From: Thermoplasmata archaeon
Lineage (GTDB): Archaea > Thermoplasmatota > E2 > DHVEG-1 > B18-G2
Assembly (NCBI GenBank): GCA_021161685.1
Contig: JAGHAD010000063.1
Coordinates: forward strand, 1-11,775
DNA: 11,775 bases
Reading direction: 5' to 3'
This document shows, one piece after another, positions 1-5,746 of this stretch. The notes under the pieces are model-generated. The model was not told the origin of the DNA. It searched no databases and saw only the letters and a program-made list of their open reading frames with translations. Numbering within the stretch: the first letter of the stretch is position 1; each line of letters starts with the position of its first letter. The translations under genes and the position numbers were made by a program.

Positions 1-501
1 GCCTTTTTTATCGAGCTCCCTTACCTTCTCCTCCAGAACGTCAACTTGCATTCCATCCTGATCGAGAGGAATACCAACAAAATTCACCTCGTAACTCCTG
101 AAGGCGTTTATTGCTCCTAGGTAGGTTGGTAAGCCAACGATTATCGTATCTCCAGGATTTATGAATATTTTACCCACTAAGTCTAGGGCCTGCTGGGATC
201 CTGCGGTTATGAGCACGTTTTCCGCGGTAGCGTCTATACCATCTTTTTTAGATCTGTTCGCCAAGTTTTCCCTGAGAGGACGCAAACCTTCAGTTGGTCC
301 ATACTGCAAAGCTAGTTTTCCATATCTCTGTAATACGCATTTGCTCACTTCTTCCATTTCCCTTATTGGAAAAGATGCCGGATTGGGTAAGCCCCCTGCA
401 AACGATATGATCTCTGGGTTTTGGGTCAGCTTAAGGAGTTCTCTTATCTCTGAAGGGCGCATCGACTTTGTTCTCTCTGCGTAGAGGCGTTCTATATTCA
501 T
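1..501 (-). CDS. PLP-dependent aminotransferase, class I/II (N-terminal part, cut by window edge)
   Basis: 167 codons are visible and the frame stays open to base 1, so the C-terminal part, including the catalytic PLP-binding lysine, lies outside the window. The translation begins MNIERLYAERTKSMRPSEIR and carries fold-type I signatures of the 2-aminoadipate/aromatic aminotransferase (LysN/ARO8, MocR-like) group: FAGGLPNPASFP near residues 34-45, QYGPTEGLRPLRE near 66-78, ITAGSQQALDLVGK near 98-111 and PGDTIIVGLPTYLGA near 116-130. Family members move amino groups between amino acids and 2-oxo acids in the cytoplasm. The substrate (aromatic, 2-aminoadipate, branched-chain or alanine) cannot be fixed from this part. 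The ATG at 501 lies about 34 bases from a TATA box, so the mRNA leader should be very short. It is the last visible gene of a run of minus-strand genes, each apparently with its own promoter. Confidence 0.9.
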   Translation of the reverse strand, partial: MNIERLYAERTKSMRPSEIRELLKLTQNPEIISFAGGLPNPASFPIREMEEVSKCVLQRYGKLALQYGPTEGLRPLRENLANRSKKDGIDATAENVLITAGSQQALDLVGKIFINPGDTIIVGLPTYLGAINAFRSYEVNFVGIPLDQDGMQVDVLEEKVRELDKKG

Positions 502-531
502 AGGTATCCCTGTCCACAAAAGCAGTTTCTG

Positions 532-547
532 TTTATATTGGTTTCGA
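532..547 (-). promoter_or_regulatory. Archaeal promoter (BRE/TATA) of the aminotransferase gene
   Basis: On the minus strand CGAAACC is followed by AATATAAA, a good BRE plus TATA-box pair. Its centre is about 34 bases upstream of the ATG at 501, which predicts a start of transcription near 509 and a leader of only about 8 bases. Confidence 0.6.
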
Positions 548-553
548 GGGCGT

Positions 554-892
554 TTACTCTTCTGACATGAGCTCTTCCAGGTGCTCTTTGAGGGCTGGCA
601 TGATTTCCAAGGTATCGAGATTGAGGTTGAACTTTTCCATGAAGAAAGCTAGTTCTTCTTCCCTCGAGCTTGCAACGAATTCGTCTAGTATCAACTTAGC
701 AAGATCATCCGTTTTAATGGTTTTCTCTTCCATAGCGTGATGAAAAGAAGTAACAGGCTTTATATAATTTTCTACCCTCAAAGCTTGTACAGCTTCGCTT
801 AAGAGGAGCATACAAGCATTTGACGATTCGAGTAAGGGCGTTCTGCCAGCGTTTGCGATCAAAACCCAATTAGGTCTTAGCCAGCCCAGCAC
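554..892 (-). CDS. Unrecognised small helical protein, probably with a frameshifted or alternative 5' end
   Basis: I do not recognise this protein. The longest frame gives 112 residues from a GTG at 892, and codon use looks like a real gene. The C-terminal half is acidic and helical (DDLAKLILDEFVASSREEEL, then a Leu/Glu-rich tail ending LMSEE). Two starts are possible. A TATA box at 759-768 sits about 31 bases before an internal ATG at 733, giving a 59-residue leaderless product from 733 to 554. Alternatively the whole 112 residues are real: the frame continues smoothly through the TATA region as ENYIKPVTSFHHAMEEK, and a different frame just upstream (about 927-896) reads LVTGVRELEVERCWAG, which would join on with a one-base shift near 895. 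No transmembrane segment or cysteine cluster is apparent. There is no functional link to its neighbours, a CPBP protease and an aminotransferase. Confidence 0.5.
   Translation of the reverse strand: MLGWLRPNWVLIANAGRTPLLESSNACMLLLSEAVQALRVENYIKPVTSFHHAMEEKTIKTDDLAKLILDEFVASSREEELAFFMEKFNLNLDTLEIMPALKEHLEELMSEE
759..768 (-). promoter_or_regulatory. TATA box before the 59-residue start
   Basis: The minus strand reads AAATTATATAAAG, with the core TTATATAA at 760-767. It is one of the strongest TATA boxes in the window and lies about 31 bases from the ATG at 733. It is also inside the longer open frame, so it may be an internal promoter or a chance match within codons for ENYIK. Confidence 0.5.
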
Positions 893-935
893 CTTTCAAC
901 TTCAAGCTCGCGCACTCCAGTTACCAAAATACCAT

Positions 936-1550
936 CTAAATATGATGAGGTGAGGTTAAGTAAATAATGAAGCCTGTAAAATTAAACCAGAAATGAACTG
1001 CTATCGGATGAAGGAGAGAACCTTTCATTGCCCTGAAGTAACCGGCTATCAAGCTCAGTATTAGGGCACCAAGCAAAATGATCAATAAAGCCATAAAACA
1101 TGATGAGCTAAAGGAAATAGCATGAACAGCCGAGAAGAGCAAAGCTGGTACGGCTATCGAGAGTCTTCTGTGACCTTTAAGAAGTAAATAGCCCTGGAGG
1201 AGACCTCTAAAGAATACTTCCTCGCAAATGGGACTCGCTAACAATGAGAGAGTTGCCAGCACAAGTAGGTTCTCAGTAAGCTCAGCTGGCGCTTTAGTGT
1301 GACTGAGCTTGGGCAATAAGAGTGCTGGAAGTGCTAATGCGGAGGAGGAGACCAAAGATATTATCGAAGCCCTAAGCAGTCCGAGGCACCTTATCTTAAA
1401 GCCGAACTCGCTCCAACTGCGGTTTAGTAATTTCATGATAGCTAGAGAAGCCGTAAGGAAGGTCAGCTGGGTCGCAAGGCCTGAAACCCAAGTTGGCGTG
1501 GAAGCGAAAATCATGATCAGCCATGCTAATGCTCCTCCCACCACGAACAC
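936..1550 (-). CDS. CPBP family intramembrane metalloprotease (CAAX protease-like)
   Basis: This is a multi-pass membrane protein with the CPBP/Abi motifs in order. Counting from the GTG at 1550, these are EEVFFR (E110, E111, R115), the FSAVHA histidine (H143) and HFWFN (H186, N190), which together form the metal site in this family. Members include type II CAAX prenyl endopeptidases and bacteriocin-immunity or signalling proteases; the substrate here is unknown. The GTG at 1550 is probably not the true start. It has no ribosome-binding site, and codons before it continue in frame as ESLKRFAGSLGLFLLV, completing the first membrane helix, up to a TAG at 1617-1619. No ATG, GTG or TTG lies in that extension. 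A TATA box near 1633-1640 predicts transcription from about 1610, inside the extension. The true 5' end may use a rare start codon or carry an indel. Confidence 0.85.
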   Translation of the reverse strand: MFVVGGALAWLIMIFASTPTWVSGLATQLTFLTASLAIMKLLNRSWSEFGFKIRCLGLLRASIISLVSSSALALPALLLPKLSHTKAPAELTENLLVLATLSLLASPICEEVFFRGLLQGYLLLKGHRRLSIAVPALLFSAVHAISFSSSCFMALLIILLGALILSLIAGYFRAMKGSLLHPIAVHFWFNFTGFIIYLTSPHHI

Positions 1551-1632
1551 GAGCAGAAATAACCCTAGACTACCAGCAAATCTTTTAAGGGACTCGTTGG
1601 TCGCTCCAACGGCTCGCTAAGCTATCTCATCA

Positions 1633-1645
1633 TATTTTAAGGTTT
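1633..1645 (-). promoter_or_regulatory. Probable promoter of the CPBP protease gene
   Basis: The minus strand reads GAAACC followed by TTAAAATA, a BRE/TATA arrangement. Transcription would start near 1610. That is about 60 bases before the GTG at 1550 but inside the in-frame N-terminal extension, which supports a more upstream translation start. Confidence 0.5.
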
Positions 1646-1680
1646 CTCAGCGTAATCAAATACTCACAAGACTGAGTCGA

Positions 1681-2631
1681 TCAACCTTCCCTCTCTATGA
1701 CCAACTCCATTACCTCTGAAGGATCTCTCATCTGTCTGAGCTCTCTTTTTTCTATCATCGGCATACCCTCTATGTTCCTTTTGCCATCAATACATTTATC
1801 TATGAAAATCACGGCGTGCTTTTCAGCAATCTCTGCTATGCTTCTCACCATCCTTGCTTTTTCCCTCAAAGAAACGCTGTACTTCTGTGCAACTGTAAGG
1901 AGGATATTCTTGCTTTCTTTGCTGATAGCTTCAAAAGGACATCGGTGTATGGGTATTACCTTATATCCTAGCCTTTCTATGAGCGAAAGTATTTCTTTTT
2001 GAAAGGTGTATAGCCATCTTGTTTCGCTTATTTTTCTATGTCCTTTAAATGGACCAACGGGTTTGAGGAGATCGAAAGAGCTGATAACGGAGGGATGCAA
2101 AATTTCTCCTAGTAATGCAGCGACTTCTACACGAGCGCTCATGCCCTCCTCATACAGCCTTATCGTTTTCCTTGATACATGTAGCATCCTGGCTAGATCG
2201 CCCCTCGATAATTTTTTCTTTTCTCTATATTTCCTTATCTTCTCTCCATCCAGATTTACATAGAACCCGCCGGGGGCGGCGTATACTTGAGGGGGGACGT
2301 TCTCCACCAAGTAATTCTCTAAGGTTTTTACATTTACGGTTTGCACGCCATTTCTGAAGTATATTACGTCATTCTCTAAGGGTTTTGATCCTTCCCTCTC
2401 ACCTATGAGGAGGAGCGAAGCACTTAAAAGAGAAGCAAGTGCTTTAAGATCATTTGCAACGCTATCTGAAAATGCATCCACGTTAACGAGTACCTTCACT
2501 ATGAGCAATTCTCTTCCTCTCCTTGCAATCAGATCGAAACCAACGTTTTTGAAAGAACAAAGCTCTGAAAGCTCAAATCCCGATTTCTCCAAAATCCTTT
2601 TGACCTTGCTAAGGAGTTGCATTCTATCCAT
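1681..2631 (-). CDS. Archaeal HTH-type transcriptional regulator (COG1395 family)
   Basis: The 316-residue length and layout fit the archaeal 'putative HTH-type transcriptional regulatory protein' family. Residues about 131-178 form an XRE/Cro-type helix-turn-helix (IRKYREKKKLSRGDLARML followed by HVSRKTIRLYEEG). The N-terminal domain (about 1-110) resembles the restriction-endonuclease-like fold: GFDLIARRG, with Asp33, then ELLIVKVLV, with Lys46. The C-terminal domain (about 205-300) repeats the same pattern more weakly: LGYKVIPIHRCPFEAISKES, ILLTVAQKYSVS, AVIFIDK. Start: the ATG at 2631 lies about 33 bases from a TATA box at 2662-2669. It is transcribed divergently from tiaS out of a 57-base gap that carries a 10-bp direct repeat, so it may control itself, tiaS, or both. 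The target genes are not known from sequence. Confidence 0.85.
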   Translation of the reverse strand: MDRMQLLSKVKRILEKSGFELSELCSFKNVGFDLIARRGRELLIVKVLVNVDAFSDSVANDLKALASLLSASLLLIGEREGSKPLENDVIYFRNGVQTVNVKTLENYLVENVPPQVYAAPGGFYVNLDGEKIRKYREKKKLSRGDLARMLHVSRKTIRLYEEGMSARVEVAALLGEILHPSVISSFDLLKPVGPFKGHRKISETRWLYTFQKEILSLIERLGYKVIPIHRCPFEAISKESKNILLTVAQKYSVSLREKARMVRSIAEIAEKHAVIFIDKCIDGKRNIEGMPMIEKRELRQMRDPSEVMELVIEREG

Positions 2632-2642
2632 GTTTCTAGAAA

Positions 2643-2652
2643 ATAAGTATAA
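2643..2652. repeat. Direct repeat copy 1 (ATAAGTATAA) in divergent promoter
   Basis: First of two identical 10-base copies in the gap between the HTH regulator and tiaS. It overlaps a possible plus-strand TATA element and lies close to the regulator's predicted transcription start. The copies are 22 bases apart start to start, about two helical turns. Confidence 0.6.
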
Positions 2653-2654
2653 GC

Positions 2655-2670
2655 CTCTACCTATATAAGT
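2655..2670. promoter_or_regulatory. Shared divergent promoter of the HTH regulator and tiaS
   Basis: The core CTATATAAG at 2661-2669 reads as a TATA box on either strand. On the minus strand it is about 33 bases from the regulator ATG. On the plus strand it would start transcription near 2690. An alternative plus-strand TATA (AAGTATAAG, about 2645-2653) would start near 2676 and keep the GGAGGG ribosome-binding site of tiaS in the mRNA. Confidence 0.6.
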
Positions 2671-2674
2671 ATAA
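2665..2674. repeat. Direct repeat copy 2 (ATAAGTATAA) in divergent promoter
   Basis: Second exact copy. It overlaps the TATA box that would drive the HTH regulator on the minus strand (CTATATAAG on the plus strand). A protein bound here would be expected to compete with TBP, as an autoregulatory operator would. Confidence 0.6.
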
Positions 2675-2675
2675 T

Positions 2676-2681
2676 GGAGGG
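2676..2681 (+). promoter_or_regulatory. Ribosome-binding site GGAGGG that points to a non-AUG tiaS start
   Basis: GGAGGG ends 7 bases before the ATC at 2689, which is ideal Shine-Dalgarno spacing, and starting there yields a protein that begins like other TiaS proteins. The ATG directly next to the motif (2682) is in another frame and meets a stop after eight codons. Confidence 0.5.
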
Positions 2682-2688
2682 ATGATCC

Positions 2689-4008
2689 ATCTGGATAGGG
2701 GTAGATGATACCGATTCACTGCATGGAGGATGCACAACCTTCGTTTGTTACCGCATTGTGGAGAGGGTTATAGAGGGAGGATACGATATTATAGGTTATC
2801 CGAGACTCGTGAGGCTAAATCCAAACATACCGTGGAAGACTAGAGGAAATGGTGCAATTTCTCTGTGCGTTGGTAGAGGAAAAGGAAGGAAAGTGATTAT
2901 CGGAGGCAAAGGAAAAGAAAAATTCTATGGTTTTTTGGAGGGAAAAGGGGATGCGGAGATATCTTTCTTGATGAAGATAGTATCTGAAACCATCGAAGAG
3001 ATGGCTTTTGAAGGTGCAAATACGAATCCGGGTTTCGTTATATGTAAAAGAAAACCTCCACCCTCTATATACTGGAAGGGAGTGAGAGGAATCTTAACCT
3101 TTGAGGAGATAAAAAATTTGCTCGACGAGCTAGGAGCATTATACGGAACCTATGGTAATGGGAGAGGAATAATAGGTGCTACGGCTTCGGTTTCATGGAG
3201 ACCTAGAGATAGGACATACGAGATCATAACTTATAGATATAAAAAGAGGTGGGGAACCAAGAGATTTGTAGATGATGAAACTACCATTGCAATGGATAAA
3301 GAATGCAAATCTACATTCGATAACTACGATTATGATAACAGAGTTAACAGGATAGTTCCAAATTCTCCATGCCCAGTTCTATATGGCATAAGGGGAGAGA
3401 AACCAGAAGAGTTAATCATGGCTAAGGAGATCGTAAGGAGTGAGCCTTATCTTGGCTGGATGATATTTGAAACAAATCAGGGAACCGACGATCACTTGCA
3501 GAGGAAGAAAATAAAAGAGATCAAGCCCTTTGAATCGGTGATAGTTAGAGGAACGGTTGCAGAAGAACCCTATACCATACCAGGCGGACATGTGTTCTTT
3601 AAATTGAGCGATTCCACCGGAAGCATAACTTGCGCCGCTTTCGAGCCAACTAAGAGATTTAGAAATATTGTTCGTGGTCTAAAGGGGGGAGATGTGGTAG
3701 AAGTTTATGGTGGAGTTCATGAGATGCCATTTACCATAAACTTGGAGAAGTTGAGGATCTTAAAGTTAAAGGATGTCCTGATAAAGTTAGAAAATCCCAT
3801 TTGCAAATTATGCGGAAAACACATGAAATCTGCTGGGAAAGGAAAAGGTTACAAGTGTATGAAATGTGGATCCAAAGCGGATGAAAGTGAAGCAAGGTTT
3901 AAGAAAATGGACAGAAAGTTAAGAGAAGGTTTCTATGAGGTTCCGGTCTGCGCAAGGAGGCATCTCAGCAAACCTCTGAAGAGAGCAACCAAAACCGTTT
4001 TTAACTAG
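2689..4008 (+). CDS. tiaS: tRNA(Ile2) 2-agmatinylcytidine synthetase TiaS
   Basis: TiaS uses ATP and agmatine to convert C34 of the tRNA-Ile(CAU) anticodon to agmatidine, so the tRNA reads AUA rather than AUG. Family marks in order: GVDDTDS with a following GGCTT at the N-terminus (residues about 4-19 from 2689), GYPRLVRLNPNIPWKTRGNGA, an OB-fold RNA-binding region at about 285-345 (VIVRGTVAEEPYTIPGG onward), and a CxxC...CxxC zinc ribbon at about 372-395. About 439 residues is normal for the family. The first ordinary start, GTG at 2758, would remove the conserved DDTD segment, so the gene must begin earlier. The frame is open only back to a TGA at 2683-2685 and has no ATG, GTG or TTG there; ATC at 2689, or ATA at 2695, is the likely start. 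The gene is rich in ATA codons, which this enzyme's product decodes. tRNA-Gly follows 23 bases downstream. Confidence 0.93.
   Translation: MWIGVDDTDSLHGGCTTFVCYRIVERVIEGGYDIIGYPRLVRLNPNIPWKTRGNGAISLCVGRGKGRKVIIGGKGKEKFYGFLEGKGDAEISFLMKIVSETIEEMAFEGANTNPGFVICKRKPPPSIYWKGVRGILTFEEIKNLLDELGALYGTYGNGRGIIGATASVSWRPRDRTYEIITYRYKKRWGTKRFVDDETTIAMDKECKSTFDNYDYDNRVNRIVPNSPCPVLYGIRGEKPEELIMAKEIVRSEPYLGWMIFETNQGTDDHLQRKKIKEIKPFESVIVRGTVAEEPYTIPGGHVFFKLSDSTGSITCAAFEPTKRFRNIVRGLKGGDVVEVYGGVHEMPFTINLEKLRILKLKDVLIKLENPICKLCGKHMKSAGKGKGYKCMKCGSKADESEARFKKMDRKLREGFYEVPVCARRHLSKPLKRATKTVFN
3997..4004 (+). promoter_or_regulatory. Possible TATA box of tRNA-Gly
   Basis: TTTTTAAC lies about 30 bases before the mature tRNA 5' end and overlaps the last codons of tiaS, so the tRNA could have its own promoter or be processed from a tiaS transcript. 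Confidence 0.35.
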
Positions 4009-4020
4009 TTTTGATTTTAA

Positions 4021-5397
4021 TTATGAATAGAGCGGGTGTGGTGTAGCCTGGTAACACAAAGCCCTGCCACGGCTTTGCCTCGGGTTCGAATCCCGACACC
4101 CGCATCGCTGGCTGAGTTCCTTCAAAAACCTTATTAACTTTTTTACAAGACTCGACTTTTCCAAATATCGCTCTGGAATGGGAGGCAATTCATTTTCATC
4201 CAATCCAGATATCCATGCAACTTCTCTACGCAAAATCCAATCATTGAAATATCGTATACTGTAGTTATCCCATTTCATCAATCCATTCCATAAACAATTT
4301 CCTTGTACATCATCAACACTCCTTATTACCCCACCATCCCATACTCTATCTTCTGTATGTGGAGCAGAGATTATTACTCTCCCATCGCCGTGCGTTTCTT
4401 CAACCATAGCTGCCATCCCTCTACGTTTTATTTTGAATGCTCTGTGCAAATTAACCCAGTCCTCTGCCTTGTATAGACCTCTCATGATTTTTTCTATGAT
4501 CTCTAACTTTCCTTTCGATTCTGTCTCCATGTACAGCTCTATTAGAAAATCATCCAACGTTCTTTTATGGTAAAATTTCCTGAAAAGTTTTAGGATCAAT
4601 CTCTTGTCTTCCCTTCCAACAAATTCTCCAATGATCGATCTAACCAATCCAACCCATTTTCCAATCTCTCCTCTCCCAGTTCCGACATATTCCCATACAT
4701 CTAGAGGCTGTATTTTATCAACATCATTTGGATATTTTAATATCACCTTTGCATCGTTTCCAGCTATTAAACCAGGTCCTCCTCCCCAGAATATCTTTAC
4801 CGTACTGCACCTATATCCTCTAAAAATTGGATGCGATTTATCCTCAATTACAAAATCTATCGGTACACCACCCATTCCAAGGCTGTTTGGACCAAATCCA
4901 TCATATATTGGATATGCTGCTCCTTCCAAAGCATCTGGAGGATGATCGATAAGCTGGCCAATCAATGGTATGTCCATTTTTTGATAGACCCTTGTCTCTA
5001 TAATTTCGAGATTAGATTCTTCGATTGCTTTTTCACAAAATGTTTCTGGTTTGTTGGCTAGCTTGCAAATTAAATTTGCTCCTCCGCAATGTCCGGCATA
5101 TCCTCCGCCATTTTTGATGAAATTCGTTAAGTTAGTTTTCCACCTTTGATACCTTTCTGGACAAACCTTTCTCCATAAGGCGATCTTTAGATAATCATCT
5201 GTTGCTCCTACCACCATTGCATCAAACTTGTTTAACTTATCCATCAAGATATCGCTGTCGTATATCCTCTTAGTTCTGAACAGATATCTCTTACCATCTA
5301 CTTCCCATTCATAGCCATCTAAAATGCACTCAAAATTCCTGGTAGCAAAATTTGTGAGAAATCTATCATCAAATATGGCGATTTTAATAATCCTCAT
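4021..5397 (-). CDS. Class I glutamine amidotransferase-like / BPL_N-like protein of unknown function
   Basis: About 458 residues. The N-terminal half has the GATase1-type nucleophile elbow NGGGYAGHCGGANLICK, with Cys104 counted from the ATG at 5397, and later FWGGGPGLI, like the motif of the biotin-protein-ligase N-terminal domain (BPL_N). A matching SAPHTED gives His347 and Glu349, so a Cys-His-Glu triad seems intact. Between them lies an unusually long stretch with a helical, charged segment (about 265-325). I cannot name its substrate; no synthetase partner or ligase domain is present. Start: a TTG at 5421 lies inside the TATA box, whereas the ATG at 5397 is 29 bases from it, so 5397 is preferred. 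The last 25 or so codons (from residue 432) are the antisense of tRNA-Gly, and the stop lies just beyond the tRNA 5' end, so the natural C-terminus may end earlier in relatives. Confidence 0.75.
   Translation of the reverse strand: MRIIKIAIFDDRFLTNFATRNFECILDGYEWEVDGKRYLFRTKRIYDSDILMDKLNKFDAMVVGATDDYLKIALWRKVCPERYQRWKTNLTNFIKNGGGYAGHCGGANLICKLANKPETFCEKAIEESNLEIIETRVYQKMDIPLIGQLIDHPPDALEGAAYPIYDGFGPNSLGMGGVPIDFVIEDKSHPIFRGYRCSTVKIFWGGGPGLIAGNDAKVILKYPNDVDKIQPLDVWEYVGTGRGEIGKWVGLVRSIIGEFVGREDKRLILKLFRKFYHKRTLDDFLIELYMETESKGKLEIIEKIMRGLYKAEDWVNLHRAFKIKRRGMAAMVEETHGDGRVIISAPHTEDRVWDGGVIRSVDDVQGNCLWNGLMKWDNYSIRYFNDWILRREVAWISGLDENELPPIPERYLEKSSLVKKLIRFLKELSQRCGCRDSNPRQSRGRALCYQATPHPLYS
4032..4104 (+). 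tRNA. tRNA-Gly (anticodon GCC)
   Basis: A full cloverleaf can be drawn. Acceptor stem GCGGGTG pairs with CACCCGC. D stem GTGT pairs with ACAC around AGCCTGGTA. Anticodon stem AAGCC pairs with GGCTT around loop CTGCCAC, with anticodon GCC at 4066-4068. T stem TCGGG pairs with CCCGA around TTCGAAT. The discriminator base is A and no CCA is encoded. It reads GGC and GGU glycine codons. A protein-coding frame on the opposite strand runs through the whole gene. Confidence 0.97.
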
Positions 5398-5421
5398 GCT
5401 TCTCTTAAGGTCGTTGAGCAA

Positions 5422-5438
5422 TTTTTAAACTTTTTCAC
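5422..5438 (-). promoter_or_regulatory. Promoter of the amidotransferase-like gene
   Basis: The minus strand reads GTGAAAAAG then TTTAAAAA (BRE/TATA). The centre is 29 bases from the ATG at 5397, which predicts a leaderless mRNA and decides the start codon. Confidence 0.6.
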
Positions 5439-5442
5439 TAAC

Positions 5443-5450
5443 TTAATAAA
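5443..5450 (+). promoter_or_regulatory. Probable TATA box of the 80-residue gene
   Basis: TTAATAAA is centred about 31 bases before the ATG at 5478. It lies back to back with the promoter of the amidotransferase-like gene. Confidence 0.45.
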
Positions 5451-5477
5451 CTGTCTTTACATTCCACATTTCACGGG

Positions 5478-5720
5478 ATGGGATGCACGATGAGAAAGAA
5501 GATTAAAAAGGGTAAGCTGTGTAGAGTTAGGAATAGAATAGATCTATTTGGAGAGGTTGTGAAGATTGAAAACAAATTCGTTCGCCTCAAGATACCGCAT
5601 TTTAAAGGTCATCTAGAATATCCAATGGATCTTGTTGAAGAAATAGAAGATGAGAGTTTTTTTGGAGAAGCATCTGCCGATTTCAAGAATAAGCATTATG
5701 ATGCATGCAAAAATCTTTAA
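5478..5720 (+). CDS. Small basic protein of unknown function, possible SH3/KOW-like barrel
   Basis: 80 residues and not recognised. The central part (GKLCRVRNRIDLFGEVVKIE, then FVRLKIPHFKGHLEYP) alternates short hydrophobic strands with basic turns, as small SH3-like or KOW-like barrels do; that is an inference from pattern only. The N-terminus is strongly basic (MRKKIKKGK) and the C-terminus acidic. The start could be ATG 5478 or ATG 5490; a TATA box 31 bases upstream favours 5478. Three cysteines (Cys3, Cys15, Cys77) form no zinc motif. It is followed 26 bases later by the PHP gene, whose own TATA box lies across the end of this gene, so the two need not form one operon. Confidence 0.7.
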   Translation: MGCTMRKKIKKGKLCRVRNRIDLFGEVVKIENKFVRLKIPHFKGHLEYPMDLVEEIEDESFFGEASADFKNKHYDACKNL

Positions 5721-5723
5721 TAC
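5716..5723 (+). promoter_or_regulatory. TATA box of the PHP gene
   Basis: TTTAATAC is centred 28 bases before the ATG at 5747, inside the end of the preceding gene. It predicts a leaderless transcript. Confidence 0.5.
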
Positions 5724-5746
5724 ATACCTAATTTTTCCGAGAGCAA

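Noticed and set aside
941-975. ATGATGA as the C box of a C/D-box guide RNA
   Set aside because: No CTGA D box or C'/D' pair occurs at the required spacing. The bases are the end of the CPBP gene.
1309-1620. Plus-strand open frame of 103 codons
   Set aside because: It is the complement of the CPBP protease, which has clear family motifs on the other strand.
2674-2688. UGA read-through (for example selenocysteine) after the in-frame ATG at 2674 of tiaS
   Set aside because: The family needs no residue at that position, no selenocysteine element is apparent, and the ATC with an ideally spaced GGAGGG is a simpler start.
4032-4104. Functional link between tiaS and the tRNA gene next to it
   Set aside because: TiaS modifies tRNA-Ile with anticodon CAU. 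This tRNA has anticodon GCC and is tRNA-Gly, so it is not the substrate.
4081-4110. tRNA 3' end as an attachment site with a duplicated copy in the window
   Set aside because: I saw no second copy of the T-arm/acceptor sequence and no integrase gene, so integration cannot be supported here.
4604-4945. Plus-strand open frame of 113 codons
   Set aside because: It is antisense to the conserved amidotransferase motifs, has a low-complexity Pro/Ser composition and no promoter or RBS of its own.
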